Shown here: positions 8,246 to 17,097 of the stretch, piece by piece
How the letters are laid out: every line of letters starts with the position of its first letter
Numbering within the stretch: position 1 is the stretch's first letter
DNA from: Hyphomicrobiales bacterium
Lineage (GTDB): Bacteria > Pseudomonadota > Alphaproteobacteria > Rhizobiales > Aestuariivirgaceae
Length of the DNA stretch: 64,000 bases
Direction: 5' to 3'
Assembly: GCA_016710435.1 (NCBI GenBank)
Contig: JADJVV010000001.1
Span: forward strand, 1,758,501 to 1,822,500
Notes under the pieces: generated by a model
The model's database searches: none
What the model saw: the letters and a program-made list of their open reading frames with translations, nothing else
Told to the model about the DNA's origin: nothing
Program-made: the position numbers and the translations under genes

Positions 8246-9174
8246 GCACGGACGCGCTGCCGGATTTCGTCCTGCCTTTCGAGGTGAAGCCGCTCGGCAT
8301 TCGCGGGCGGATCGTGCGGCTCGGACCCGTCATCGACGATATCCTCTCGCGCCACGATTATCCGCCACCTGTTTCGGCGCTTCTGGCGCAGGGCGTGGCC
8401 CTGACGGCGCTGCTCGGATCGGCACTGAAGTTCGAGGGCAAGTTCATCCTCCAGACCAAGACCGATGGTCCCGTCTCCATGATCGTCGCCGACTATGTGG
8501 CGCCGAACGGGGTGCGCGGCACCACCCGCTTCGACAAGGCGGCGGACCTCGCGGGCCGTGATGAGAAGTCGCTGCTGGGATCGGGCTACCTTGGCATGAC
8601 CGTGGATCAGGGCGAGGGCATGGACCGCTACCAGGGCCTTGTGCCGCTGGGCGAAAACACGCTGGCCGAAGCCGCACACACCTATTTCAAGCAGTCGGAA
8701 CAGATCCCCACGCGGCTGCGTCTTGCAGCGGGGCCCCTGTCCGTGAAGGGCGACAAGGCGGCGCACTGGCGCGCCGGTGCAATCGTCGTGCAACATCTGC
8801 CGCGCGAAGGTGGCATGTCGGCCATTCAGCACTCATCAGGTGATGCTCCCGAAGGCAGCGAAACGCCCGTGACCGAGCACGATGATTGGGTGAAGGCGAA
8901 GCTGCTGCTCGACACCGTGGAAGATCACGAGCTTCTGGACCCGACGGTGAGTGCGGAAGAATTGCTGTACCGCCTCTACCACGAGGATGGCGTTACCGTT
9001 TACCCCGCAACACAGCTGGCCCGCCACTGCACCTGTTCGGCAGGGGCCGTGGAAACGATGTTGCGGAGCTTCTCGCCGCAGGAACGCAGCGACATGGTGG
9101 AGAACGGTGCGATCACCGTGACGTGCGAATTCTGTTCGACGCGTTACACCTTCACGCCGGACCAATTCGCCTGA
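8242..9174 (+). CDS. hslO: Redox-regulated chaperone Hsp33
   Basis: A holdase chaperone activated by oxidation, which protects unfolded proteins during oxidative and heat stress. Start ATG 8242 overlaps the argF stop by four bases. The product is 310 aa. The C-terminal zinc centre is intact: CTCSAG followed by CEFCSTRYTF, matching the CxC...CxxC pattern of the redox switch. The N-terminal core has the expected VSMIVADY and QGLVPL segments. An arg-operon location is common in alphaproteobacteria and says little about function. The 3' end overlaps the convergent yccF gene by 23 bases. Confidence 0.95.
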   Translation: MSTDALPDFVLPFEVKPLGIRGRIVRLGPVIDDILSRHDYPPPVSALLAQGVALTALLGSALKFEGKFILQTKTDGPVSMIVADYVAPNGVRGTTRFDKAADLAGRDEKSLLGSGYLGMTVDQGEGMDRYQGLVPLGENTLAEAAHTYFKQSEQIPTRLRLAAGPLSVKGDKAAHWRAGAIVVQHLPREGGMSAIQHSSGDAPEGSETPVTEHDDWVKAKLLLDTVEDHELLDPTVSAEELLYRLYHEDGVTVYPATQLARHCTCSAGAVETMLRSFSPQERSDMVENGAITVTCEFCSTRYTFTPDQFA

Positions 9175-9631
9175 CGGCAGTCGTCGCGCCTGCACCCATC
9201 GTGCCACCCATGGGCGCGAAGATGCGGTCCACGCTGACGACGGTCTTGCCCACGGGGAAGAGCGAGGCGATGGCAAGTTTCACATGCTGCCAGGCAAAGG
9301 GGATGCCAATGATGGTGACGGCATAGCCGATCGCCGCCGCGATGTGGCCAATCGCCAGCCACCAGCCGGCCAGCACGAACCAGATCACGTTGCCCACGGC
9401 ACCAAGCGCGCCGGTACCCAGGTCTTCACGGCCGGTCAATTGGTCGCGTGCGACGATGTCATAGCCGAAGGGCCAGAAGGAAAAGCGCGCCAGCATGAAG
9501 CACGAGCGCGCCCACGGCAGGCCCACGATGGTGATCGCCATCAGTACGCCCGCCAAAGCCCAGGCCAGGCCGGCGATGACGCCCCCGGTCACAAACCAGA
9601 GCACATTGAGAATGAACATGATCAGCGGCAT
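9152..9631 (-). CDS. YccF-family inner membrane protein
   Basis: A 159-aa integral membrane protein with two homologous YccF-type halves. Each half is a hydrophobic segment followed by a conserved basic and aromatic loop: VGLPWARSCFMLARFSFWPFGYD in two blocks, then IGIPFAWQHVKLA and SLFPVGKTVVSVD. Four transmembrane helices are likely. The molecular function of the family is unknown to me. The start ATG 9631 is the natural one and gives a length close to the E. coli homologue (148 aa). It is convergent with hslO, overlapping it by 23 bases, and lies 153 bases from argE. Confidence 0.88.
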   Translation of the reverse strand: MPLIMFILNVLWFVTGGVIAGLAWALAGVLMAITIVGLPWARSCFMLARFSFWPFGYDIVARDQLTGREDLGTGALGAVGNVIWFVLAGWWLAIGHIAAAIGYAVTIIGIPFAWQHVKLAIASLFPVGKTVVSVDRIFAPMGGTMGAGATTAVRRIGPA

Positions 9632-9784
9632 GGAAAACTCCTTCAGCGCCGAAACATATGGGAAGAGCGCCGGCGAATTTCAATTCGCCTCATTCCCCCT
9701 CACCCAGCTTCGCTGAAGAGGTGAACCCGGACTTGATCTGGGGGCGGAGGGGGCGGTGAGATGGTTGCCCTGCGCGCAAAACTC

Positions 9785-10945
9785 TCAGCAGCACCTCGCT
9801 GCGAGGCGCTGCATGAACGTCTCGCATTTCCGCAGCTGCTCCACCGCGATGAACTCGTCGGGCTTGTGGGCCTGTTCGATGGAGCCGGGTCCGCACACGA
9901 CCGCCGGAATGCCGATGGACTGGAAGTGCCCCGCTTCCGTGCAATAGGAAACGGTGTGCGTGGAATTGGCGTGGGCACAGTGAAGAGCCAGGATTTCCGC
10001 AGGTGAATCCTGTTCCGGTGCAAGGCCGGGAACGTCGGTCATCTTCTCCGTGGCGATGCCGGTGCCGGGAGCGACCGCCTGCATGGCAGGTTCCAGCTTC
10101 CGCGCCAGTTCGGCGATGCGCCTTGGCACTGCCTGCCTGTCGGCGGTGGGCAGCAGGCGCGTCTCCCACGAGAAGCTGCAGGCGCGCGGCACGATGTTGT
10201 TGGCCGTGCCGCCCTTGATCACGCCCACATGCACGGTGGAATAGGGAGGGTCGAAACGGCCGGTGGGATCGCCCTCTGCAATCAGGTCCTCGCGCACGCG
10301 GTTCAGTTCGGACACGAGTTCCGCTGCCACCATGATGGCGTTGACGCCCTGGTCGGTGAGGGCCGAATGCGATTCATGCCCCGTCACCTCAGTTCCGTAG
10401 CGCACCGCACTCTTGTGAGCATTCACCACCTGCATGGACGTGGGTTCCCCCACGATCACGGCGGAGGGGCGCTTGAGGTGATCGCGCATGTGCTCGACGA
10501 GCGGAACGACACCCCGGCAGCCCACTTCTTCGTCGCAGGAGAAGGCGAAGTGGATGGGGCGGGCCAGTTTCATCGCCTTGAATTGCGGCACCATGGCGAG
10601 GCACACGGCGATGAAACCCTTCATGTCAGCCGTGCCGCGCCCATAGAGCAGGCCGTCTCGTTCCATCAGCGTGAAGGGATCGGACGACCACGCCTGACCA
10701 TCGACGGGCACCACATCCGTATGTCCCGACAAGACAACGCCGCCTTCCACATCAGGCCCGATGGTGGCGTAGAGATTGGTCTTACCAGCCTCATAGTCCA
10801 CGCGGAGGTGCGGCACCTTATGGCTGTCGAGAAAGTCCTCGATCCAGGCAATGAGCGGAATGTTGCTGTCGCGGCTCGTGGTGTCGAAGGCGATGAGCGC
10901 CGCGAGGATGTCTTCGGAGGTGGTGGGAAACATGATCTCTGTCAA
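9785..10945 (-). CDS. argE: Acetylornithine deacetylase
   Basis: A zinc-dependent M20-family hydrolase that removes the acetyl group from N-acetylornithine, giving ornithine. The 386-aa product has the metal and catalytic motifs SGHTDVVP (about residues 73-80), GTADMKGF and CDEEVGCRG with the base/metal Glu pair, and VGEPTSM. The dimerisation domain begins near VTGHESHSA, and the C-terminal EAGHF segment completes the site. It is encoded as the second gene of an apaG-argE unit, overlapping apaG by four bases (ATGA). argD and argF lie nearby on the other strand, but the final steps argG/argH are not in the window. Confidence 0.93.
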   Translation of the reverse strand: MTEIMFPTTSEDILAALIAFDTTSRDSNIPLIAWIEDFLDSHKVPHLRVDYEAGKTNLYATIGPDVEGGVVLSGHTDVVPVDGQAWSSDPFTLMERDGLLYGRGTADMKGFIAVCLAMVPQFKAMKLARPIHFAFSCDEEVGCRGVVPLVEHMRDHLKRPSAVIVGEPTSMQVVNAHKSAVRYGTEVTGHESHSALTDQGVNAIMVAAELVSELNRVREDLIAEGDPTGRFDPPYSTVHVGVIKGGTANNIVPRACSFSWETRLLPTADRQAVPRRIAELARKLEPAMQAVAPGTGIATEKMTDVPGLAPEQDSPAEILALHCAHANSTHTVSYCTEAGHFQSIGIPAVVCGPGSIEQAHKPDEFIAVEQLRKCETFMQRLAARCC

Positions 10946-11334
10946 TTGAAGGTGGGACGCTCGTGCGGCGAGTCGAGCGAGAAGGCGGGTATTTCGATGG
11001 CGAAGGTGTGCCCGTCGGGCCCGAGCATGTGATAGGTCCCCACCATCATGCCGGAAGGCGTGGTGAGCGGGCAGCCCGATGTGTATTGGAAGCTCTCGCC
11101 CGGTGCCAGCGTGGGCTGTTCGCCCACGACGCCTTCGCCCACCACTTCCTGCTTGTGGCCGCGTGCATCGGTGATGATCCAGTGCCGTGACACCAGTTTC
11201 GCAGATTGCCCGCTGAGGTTCTCGATGGTGATGGTATAGGCCCAGACATAGCGGTCCTCGTCGGGTTTGGATTGCCCTTCGAGATATTGCGGCCGGACTG
11301 TCACCCGGAACCTGTTGCTGATGGCCTCATACAT
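10942..11334 (-). CDS. apaG: ApaG protein (Co2+/Mg2+ efflux-associated)
   Basis: A small 130-aa protein with a single fibronectin-III-like ApaG fold, named for its association with ApaH in enterobacteria. The conserved core is present: YVWAYTITIENLS, LVSRHWIITDARG, EVVGEGVVGEQP, FQYTSGCPLTTPSGMMVGTYHM. Its biochemical role is not settled; cobalt resistance is linked to it in Salmonella. It is translationally coupled to argE through a four-base overlap. Its start is 87 bases from the divergent dCTP deaminase gene, so the short gap probably holds both promoters. Confidence 0.94.
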   Translation of the reverse strand: MYEAISNRFRVTVRPQYLEGQSKPDEDRYVWAYTITIENLSGQSAKLVSRHWIITDARGHKQEVVGEGVVGEQPTLAPGESFQYTSGCPLTTPSGMMVGTYHMLGPDGHTFAIEIPAFSLDSPHERPTFN

Positions 11335-11421
11335 CCCCCCAATCTAGGCCATCGCTGGAGGTTTTCCACTGCCATGTCACCGGGCTTGCGCGGTCCAGTG
11401 CAAAACCGCCAAAAGGCCGTC

Positions 11422-12558
11422 ATGTCTGAGAAATCCGCCGCCCGACCCGATGTCGCCCTGCCGCAGGGCATCCTCCCTGCCCGGGTGATTGCCTCGTTCT
11501 GCGAGAAGGGCCTCATCCGCCTCGACCGTCCGCTGGACGACGAGCAGATCCAGCCGGCGAGCCTCGACCTCCGCCTTGGGCCGGTGGCCTACCGCGTGCG
11601 CGCCTCTTTCCTGCCGGGACCAAAGCAGACGGTGGAAGAAAAACTGAAGGCCGTCGCCCTTCACCGCATCGACTTGACCGATGGGGCGGTGCTGGAAACG
11701 GGCTGCGTCTACATCGTGCCGCTGATGGAAAGCCTGTCGCTGCCGCAGGGCGTCGCCGCCGCTGCCAACCCGAAAAGCTCCACCGGCCGCCTCGACATCT
11801 TCACCCGGGTCATCGCCGACCGCGCCCAGGAATTCGACAAGGTGTGGGATGGTTACGAGGGCCCGCTCTATGCCGAAATCAGCCCGCGCACCTTCCCCAT
11901 TCTTGCACGCCAGGGTTCGCGCCTCTCGCAGATCCGCTTCCGCTCCGGCCCGTCTCTGGCGACCGACGCGCTGATCCATGCGCTCCATGCCGCCGAACCG
12001 CTCATCGCGCAGGGCGAGGCCAATATCGATGGCGGACTTGCGCTGACCGTCGATCTCTCGCCGATGATACCGGGCGGCCCCGTGGGCTTTCGCGCCAAGC
12101 GCCACTCCGCCCTGGTGGACGTGGACAAGAAGGGCGCTCTCGACGTGCTCGACTATTGGGAACCGATCTGGCAGCAGGGTTCACTCATCCTCGATCCCGA
12201 CCAGTTCTATATCCTCGCCTCGAAGGAAGCCGTGCGCGTGCCGCCCACCCATGCGGCCGAGATGGTGCCCTTCAATCCGTTGGTCGGAGAGTTCCGCGTG
12301 CATTACGCAGGTTTCTTCGATCCGGGATTCGGCCATTCCTCCGGTGCCGGAGAAGGCGCCCGCGCTGTTCTCGAAGTGCGCTCCCATGAGGTGCCGTTCA
12401 TTCTGGAAGATGGGCAGATCATCGGCCGTCTCGTCTATGAACCGCTCACCGAACGGCCCGACCGCGTCTACGGGCAGCTTGCCTCCAACTACCAGAAACA
12501 GGGTTTGAAGCTGTCCAAGCACTTCAAGCCTTTTGACCTTGGCGGCAAGCTCGGTTAG
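11422..12558 (+). CDS. Long-form 2'-deoxycytidine 5'-triphosphate deaminase
   Basis: Predicted to deaminate dCTP to dUTP, supplying dUMP for thymidylate synthesis. At 378 aa it is about twice the length of E. coli Dcd (193 aa) and appears to contain two Dcd/dUTPase-like folds. The first (about residues 30-180) has QPASLDLRLG and NPKSSTGRLDI, the motif with the nucleotide-binding Ser/Arg. The second (about 215-370) is more divergent but has a related ILASKEAVRVP segment. The long form is known in alphaproteobacteria. ATG 11422 was chosen because the upstream extension overlaps the apaG promoter region. tRNA-Gly follows 13 bases after the stop. Confidence 0.88.
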   Translation: MSEKSAARPDVALPQGILPARVIASFCEKGLIRLDRPLDDEQIQPASLDLRLGPVAYRVRASFLPGPKQTVEEKLKAVALHRIDLTDGAVLETGCVYIVPLMESLSLPQGVAAAANPKSSTGRLDIFTRVIADRAQEFDKVWDGYEGPLYAEISPRTFPILARQGSRLSQIRFRSGPSLATDALIHALHAAEPLIAQGEANIDGGLALTVDLSPMIPGGPVGFRAKRHSALVDVDKKGALDVLDYWEPIWQQGSLILDPDQFYILASKEAVRVPPTHAAEMVPFNPLVGEFRVHYAGFFDPGFGHSSGAGEGARAVLEVRSHEVPFILEDGQIIGRLVYEPLTERPDRVYGQLASNYQKQGLKLSKHFKPFDLGGKLG

Positions 12559-12571
12559 GGTCTTTTCAGGC

Positions 12572-12646
12572 GCGGGCGTAGTTCAGTGGTAGAACTCTTG
12601 CTTCCCAAGCAAGATGTCGTGGGTTCGATTCCCATCGCCCGCTCCA
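12572..12646 (+). tRNA. tRNA-Gly (anticodon CCC)
   Basis: A 75-base cloverleaf. The acceptor stem is GCGGGCG / CGCCCGC; the D arm is GTTC-AGTGGTA-GAAC. The anticodon stem is CTTGC / GCAAG with loop TTCCCAA, so the anticodon is CCC. The T arm is GTGGG-TTCGATT-CCCAT. CCA is encoded at 12644-12646. No integrase or direct repeat flanks it. Confidence 0.97.
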
Positions 12647-12719
12647 AATTTCCCAAACAGCAAGAATTGCATCTCGGCGGCGCGGAACAAAATCCGCTGC
12701 CGCGCATTTGCAGTCCTTG

Positions 12720-13697
12720 ATGTTGAACGCCTTTCTGTACGACGGCAAAGGGCATGACCGCGAAGTGACGCTGGGAGCAACGCTGCCGCGCCTGTCACGC
12801 CAGAAACTCCTGTGGATTGACGTCACCTCGCCGACGGCGGAGGACAAGACCCGGCTGCGCAATCTCCTGAAGATCACAGATGCGGCGGTCTTCGAGGAGC
12901 CGCGCGAACGCCACGAGACCCGCCTCGCCACATTCGGCAACTGCATCGCCTTCGACCTCGTTGCCATCCAGGCCCCGGAAGACAAGACCGCGCGAACACC
13001 GGTGACCCGCAAGGTGAGTTATGTCTTCGGCGGCCTGTGGGTGGTGACGCTGCATGAGGGCGAACTCCCGTACCTCGAACAATTCCGCCAGCAGGACCGC
13101 GGTGAAACGCTGATCGGCGGCCTTACCGGAGCGGGCCTCGTGTCATCGCTGCTGGACTGGCATCTTGATACTTTCCTCACGGCGGCAGCCTCCATCGAGA
13201 CGCTTTGCGATGACATCGACGTGCGCATCCTTGCGGGCGCGCGCGCCGGAGAAGAGGTGTTGCGCGAAATCGTCACGGCACGCCGCCACGTTGCCTTTCT
13301 CCTGCGCCTGCTCGAAGTGCAGCGCCCGGTGTTTTACGGCCTTGCGCGCGCCGACATCGAGGTGGCGCTGGACGAAGATGCCAAGTCCCACGTGGAATCA
13401 TTGGCGCGGCGGTTTGAACGCACCTTCGATGTCATTCAGGGTGGCCGCAATCTCATTCGCGGCTCGTTTGACCTCCACACTGCGCGCCTCGCCGAGAACA
13501 CCAACGCGCTGGTGCGCCGCCTGACCTTCCTCAGCGTGATGCTGGGCATCGTGGGCGCGGTCGCTGGTATCTTCGGAATGAACTTCGACACCCGCATTGC
13601 CCACATGGGCGAAGCGGGATTTTGGGCGGTGCTCACCGCTGTCGCTCTTTTTCTTGCCAGCCTCACGCTGCTCGCGGGCTGGCGCAAATGGCTGTGA
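12720..13697 (+). CDS. CorA-family divalent cation transporter
   Basis: A 325-aa protein of the CorA/ZntB group: a long cytoplasmic, helix-rich N-terminal domain and two C-terminal transmembrane helices. The signature GMN loop is present as GIFGMNFDTR (about residues 281-290), between helix 1 (TFLSVMLGIVGAVAG) and helix 2 (FWAVLTAVALFLASLTLLAGW). The protein ends in the basic GWRKWL. The ion (Mg, Co or Zn) cannot be told from sequence. ATG 12720 is preferred over the upstream TTG 12708. The 267-base gap after it holds only the inverted repeat GCACA-N6-TGTGC at 13779-13794. Confidence 0.92.
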   Translation: MLNAFLYDGKGHDREVTLGATLPRLSRQKLLWIDVTSPTAEDKTRLRNLLKITDAAVFEEPRERHETRLATFGNCIAFDLVAIQAPEDKTARTPVTRKVSYVFGGLWVVTLHEGELPYLEQFRQQDRGETLIGGLTGAGLVSSLLDWHLDTFLTAAASIETLCDDIDVRILAGARAGEEVLREIVTARRHVAFLLRLLEVQRPVFYGLARADIEVALDEDAKSHVESLARRFERTFDVIQGGRNLIRGSFDLHTARLAENTNALVRRLTFLSVMLGIVGAVAGIFGMNFDTRIAHMGEAGFWAVLTAVALFLASLTLLAGWRKWL

Positions 13698-13964
13698 CAG
13701 GGCCTGCAATTTGATCGCCGCGACCGTCCGGCAAACTGAATGCCTGATGAACGCCGGGACGGTTGGGGTGCATGGCCCGCACACGATTTTGTGCAATTGA
13801 AACGTGCCCGGCAGGGGCCATATCCCGCTCACTGTCAGTGATGACGGTCCAACGCGTTAGGTCTTCTTCTTCGGGGCGTGAGGGAAAGACGTTGGTGTGA
13901 CCGGCCTGTCCGCACGGCGGCGGCCAGAATTCAACGACTGCAACATCAAACAAGGACATGATCC

Positions 13965-14165
13965 ATGACACGCTTCGCTCTTGCTCTCGCCTTCACCGCT
14001 CTCTCCGCTGCTTCGGCTTTCGCCGACACGCCTGCCAATTGCACGCCGGCCCAGCAGAACTGGGTGAATGCCTCGGGCTTCACCTGTCCGGTGCAGGACC
14101 AGAACAACGAAAACAATGATCGCAACTACCGCATGGAAGTCGAGGCCACGGCCGACGCTGAATAA
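13965..14165 (+). CDS. Small exported protein of unknown function
   Basis: A 66-aa protein with a clear signal peptide (residues 1-20, cut after SAFA), leaving a mature part of about 46 residues. The mature part has two cysteines (ANCTPAQQNW and GFTCPVQD), which could form one disulfide in the periplasm. An Asn/Asp-rich stretch (QNNENNDRN) and an acidic tail follow. AAGGAC lies just before the ATG, and a strong terminator starts 27 bases after the stop, so it is an independent unit. I recognise no family. The short length and cysteine pair suggest a periplasmic or secreted accessory peptide. Confidence 0.7.
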   Translation: MTRFALALAFTALSAASAFADTPANCTPAQQNWVNASGFTCPVQDQNNENNDRNYRMEVEATADAE

Positions 14166-14191
14166 TTATCCGTGCACGGTACGGAACGGGA

Positions 14192-14217
14192 AAGGCGCCG
14201 CTTGCGGCGCCTTTTTC
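14192..14217 (+). terminator. Terminator of the small exported protein gene
   Basis: AAAGGCGCCG pairs with CGGCGCCTTT around CTTG and continues into TTTTT. An outer AACGG / CCGTT pair extends it. Confidence 0.9.
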
Positions 14218-14305
14218 CGTTGCGGATGCACGTTGCCAGACTTGCCAATCCCGCTGGCCTGCGTAGAGTTGTGATCGCACGACAGATCAATATGGGAAAC
14301 GTCAC

Positions 14306-15961
14306 ATGTCCACGCACGCGCTCAAGACAGCGGTCCAGTTCATCAACAAGAAGGAAAGCCTCGTCGTCGATGCCATCGACGGGTTGTTGCGGGCAAGCGG
14401 CGGCGCCAACCTGGCGCGGCTGGATGGTTATCCCGGAATCAAGGTTGTCCTGCGCTCCGATCACAATCCCAACCGCAAGGTGGCGGTGATTTGCGGCGGC
14501 GGATCGGGCCATGAGCCGGCACATGCCGGATTCGTCGGCAAGGGCATGCTGACCGCCGCCGTGTGCGGCGAGGTCTTTGCCTCACCTGCCATCGATGCCG
14601 TCTTCGCCGCCATCATGGCGGTGACCGGCAAGGCCGGCTGCCTCGTCATCTTCAAGAACTACACGGGGGACCGTCTCAACTTTGGCCTCGCCGTGGAGCG
14701 CGCCCGCGCCCTTGGCAAGAAGGTCGAAGTGGTGATCGTCAAGGACGACATCGCGCTGCCCGACATTCCGCAGCCGCGCGGCATCGCGGGCGTCATGTTC
14801 GTGGAGAAGGTTGCAGGCCACTATGCCGAGAAGGGCGCGGACCTGAAGACGGTTGCGGCCATGGCTCAGAAGGCCGCCGATGGTCTCGTCTCGCTCGGCA
14901 TCTCGCTCTCGTCGTGCACGCTGCCGGGCATTGGCCGCGAGGATCGTGTGCCGCAGGGCAAGGCGGAACTGGGCCTTGGCCTTCATGGCGAGCCCGGTGT
15001 CGACCTCATGAACTTCGAAGGCGCGCGCCAGGCCGCACTTGTTGTCGCCGACCGTCTCTTTGCGGCGGCGAAGCCCGCGCGCAGCTACGCGCTTCTCGTC
15101 AACAACCTCGGCTCCACCACCGCGCTGGAAATGAGTCTCCTCACCAACGAGGTGCTGGCCAGCAAGCACGGCGCCAAGGTGAAGCTGGTCCTCGGCCCGG
15201 CGATGCTCGTCTCGTCGCTCGACATGCACGGCTTCTCCCTGTCGCTGCTTCCGCTCACGCCTGATTTCGAGAAGGCGCTGCTCTCGCCAGCCGCACCGCT
15301 GGTCTGGCCCGCGGTCCGCAGCCATGTGAAGCCCAAGCTCATCAAGCTGCCGAAGGAGATGAAGACGAAGTCGCCCAAGGCCAGCAAGAACCCGGCATTG
15401 TCGGCGCTGGTGACGAAGGCTTGCGGCATCATCATCAAGTCGGAGGCCACCCTCAACGCACTCGATGCCAAGGTGGGCGACGGCGATACGGGCTCCACCA
15501 TGGCCACCGCCGCGCGCCATGTGCAGACGGCATTGCCGCTCATGCCGCTGGCGAAACTCGATCAGTTCTTCAACGCAACCAGTGAAGCGCTGACCCGCAC
15601 CATGGGCGGCTCGTCGGGTGTGCTGCTGGCGATCTTCTTCTCCGCCGCAAGCCAGGCCGCCGCAGGGGGCGCAAGCTGGCAGAGGTCGCTCGTCGCAGGC
15701 CTCGACAAGATGATGGCCTATGGCGGCGCCAAGCCCGGCGACCGCACCATGATCGATGCGCTGCAGCCGGCCCTCGCAGCCCTGGTGAAGGGCGTGGATG
15801 CCGCCGCCGCGGCGGCGCGTGTGGGTGCCGATGCAACCGCAAGGATGAAGTCAGCCCGCGCCGGACGCTCAACATACGTCTCCGCGTCGAACCTCGCGGG
15901 CGTCACCGATCCGGGCGCGGAGGCTGTGGCCTTGTTGCTGGAAGGATTGGCGAAGGGCTAG
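14306..15961 (+). CDS. ATP-dependent dihydroxyacetone kinase (fused DhaK-DhaL)
   Basis: Phosphorylates dihydroxyacetone to DHAP using ATP, linking glycerol or methanol-derived dihydroxyacetone to glycolysis. The 551-aa protein fuses the substrate-binding K domain (residues 1-330) and the nucleotide-binding L domain (about 360-551). The K domain shows CGGGSGHEPAHAGFVGKGML and FKNYTGDRLNF; a conserved His that binds substrate covalently lies in the middle of the domain (GLHGEPG). The L domain has the Mg-binding DAKVGDGDTGSTM, then GGSSGVLL, KPGDRTMIDAL and AGRSTYV. The fused form implies ATP, not PTS, as phosphate donor. The 3' end overlaps the convergent hemW gene by four bases. Confidence 0.93.
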   Translation: MSTHALKTAVQFINKKESLVVDAIDGLLRASGGANLARLDGYPGIKVVLRSDHNPNRKVAVICGGGSGHEPAHAGFVGKGMLTAAVCGEVFASPAIDAVFAAIMAVTGKAGCLVIFKNYTGDRLNFGLAVERARALGKKVEVVIVKDDIALPDIPQPRGIAGVMFVEKVAGHYAEKGADLKTVAAMAQKAADGLVSLGISLSSCTLPGIGREDRVPQGKAELGLGLHGEPGVDLMNFEGARQAALVVADRLFAAAKPARSYALLVNNLGSTTALEMSLLTNEVLASKHGAKVKLVLGPAMLVSSLDMHGFSLSLLPLTPDFEKALLSPAAPLVWPAVRSHVKPKLIKLPKEMKTKSPKASKNPALSALVTKACGIIIKSEATLNALDAKVGDGDTGSTMATAARHVQTALPLMPLAKLDQFFNATSEALTRTMGGSSGVLLAIFFSAASQAAAGGASWQRSLVAGLDKMMAYGGAKPGDRTMIDALQPALAALVKGVDAAAAAARVGADATARMKSARAGRSTYVSASNLAGVTDPGAEAVALLLEGLAKG

Positions 15962-17097
15962 TCCGCCAACTCGGCAATCACCGCATTCAGGATTTTCCGC
16001 CCGGCTGGGGTTGCCCTCAGCCGGGCGTTTTCGTGCCGCACCAGGCCGAGATCAATGAGCGCTGCAATTCGCCCGGATGAAATCGGCCGGTTGCTGAGCC
16101 GCGCATAGGCTTGGAGGTCAATGCCCTCGCTGATGCGCAAGCCCATCAGCAGCATCTCGCGCGCCTGCTCTTCGGGCGAAACAGTTTCTTCATGCGCGAT
16201 CCCATGCCCCCGCGCGGTGACGAGACTGCGCCACGTCTCCGGATGTTTTTCGGCTGCGAGCGCAAGACGGTTGCCGCCATCGATGAGGCGGCTGTGCGCG
16301 CCGGGACCGACCCCCGCATATTCGCCGTAGCGCCAGTAGAGAAGATTGTGGCGGCTCTCGTCTCCGGCACGCGCGTGATTGGAAACTTCATAGGCCGCCA
16401 ACCCCGCCGCCTCCGTCATCTCCTGCGTGAGATCATAGAGGTCCGCCGCCAGGTCATCGCCGGGAACCAGAAGCTTTCCCGCCGCGTGAAGGTCGGCAAA
16501 GCGCGTCTCGGGTTCGATGGTCAGCTGATAGAGCGACATGTGGCCCTGCTGCTCGGTGAGCGCGCGGCCCAACTCTTCCCGCCAGCTTTCCAGCGTCTGG
16601 CCAGGCCTTGCATAGATCATGTCGAAGGACACGCGCGGGAGGATCGACGCCGCAAGACGGAATGCGGCCAGTGCCTCCTCGGGAGTGTGCTGGCGGCCGA
16701 GTGCCGTGAGATCATCCTGATTGAGCGCCTGCACGCCAACCGACACACGGTTCACGCCTGCGCTGCGATATCCGCGAAAATGCTCGGCCTCCACGCTGGT
16801 GGGATTGGCCTCGAGCGTGATTTCGGCATCAGGTGCAACGGGCCAGAGGGCGGCAATCCCATCCAGTACGGTGCCGACGGCGGCCGGTGGCATCAGCGAT
16901 GGCGTGCCCCCGCCGAAGAAGATGCTGGTGACGGTGCGCCCAGGCGTGCGCGCTTTCATCCAGCGCAATTCATCCACAAGGGATTGCGCGAAGCCCGTTG
17001 CATCAACGGGCGCGTGCCGCACATGGCTGTTGAAATCGCAATAGGGACATTTGGCCTTGCAGAAGGGCCAGTGCACATAAACGCCGAAGGCGCTCAC
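15958..17097 (-). CDS. hemW: Radical SAM heme chaperone HemW
   Basis: A 379-aa member of the HemN-like radical SAM family that acts as a heme chaperone and lacks coproporphyrinogen dehydrogenase activity in tested homologues. The [4Fe-4S] motif is in KAKCPYCDFNSH near residue 17. IFFGGGTPSL, EANPTSVE and the NRVSVGVQALNQ segment follow, as expected of the family, with a C-terminal winged domain. It is the last gene of the minus-strand chain rph-VOC-rdgB-hemW, overlapping rdgB by four bases. The order rdgB-hemW is widespread in alphaproteobacteria. Confidence 0.93.
   Translation of the reverse strand: MSAFGVYVHWPFCKAKCPYCDFNSHVRHAPVDATGFAQSLVDELRWMKARTPGRTVTSIFFGGGTPSLMPPAAVGTVLDGIAALWPVAPDAEITLEANPTSVEAEHFRGYRSAGVNRVSVGVQALNQDDLTALGRQHTPEEALAAFRLAASILPRVSFDMIYARPGQTLESWREELGRALTEQQGHMSLYQLTIEPETRFADLHAAGKLLVPGDDLAADLYDLTQEMTEAAGLAAYEVSNHARAGDESRHNLLYWRYGEYAGVGPGAHSRLIDGGNRLALAAEKHPETWRSLVTARGHGIAHEETVSPEEQAREMLLMGLRISEGIDLQAYARLSNRPISSGRIAALIDLGLVRHENARLRATPAGRKILNAVIAELAD

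Noticed and set aside
12572..12646. tRNA-Gly as an integration site
   Set aside because: There is no 3' duplication, integrase or foreign DNA next to it.
13779..13794. GCACA-N6-TGTGC inverted repeat as an operator
   Set aside because: Short arms, no second copy and no regulator nearby; it may be chance.
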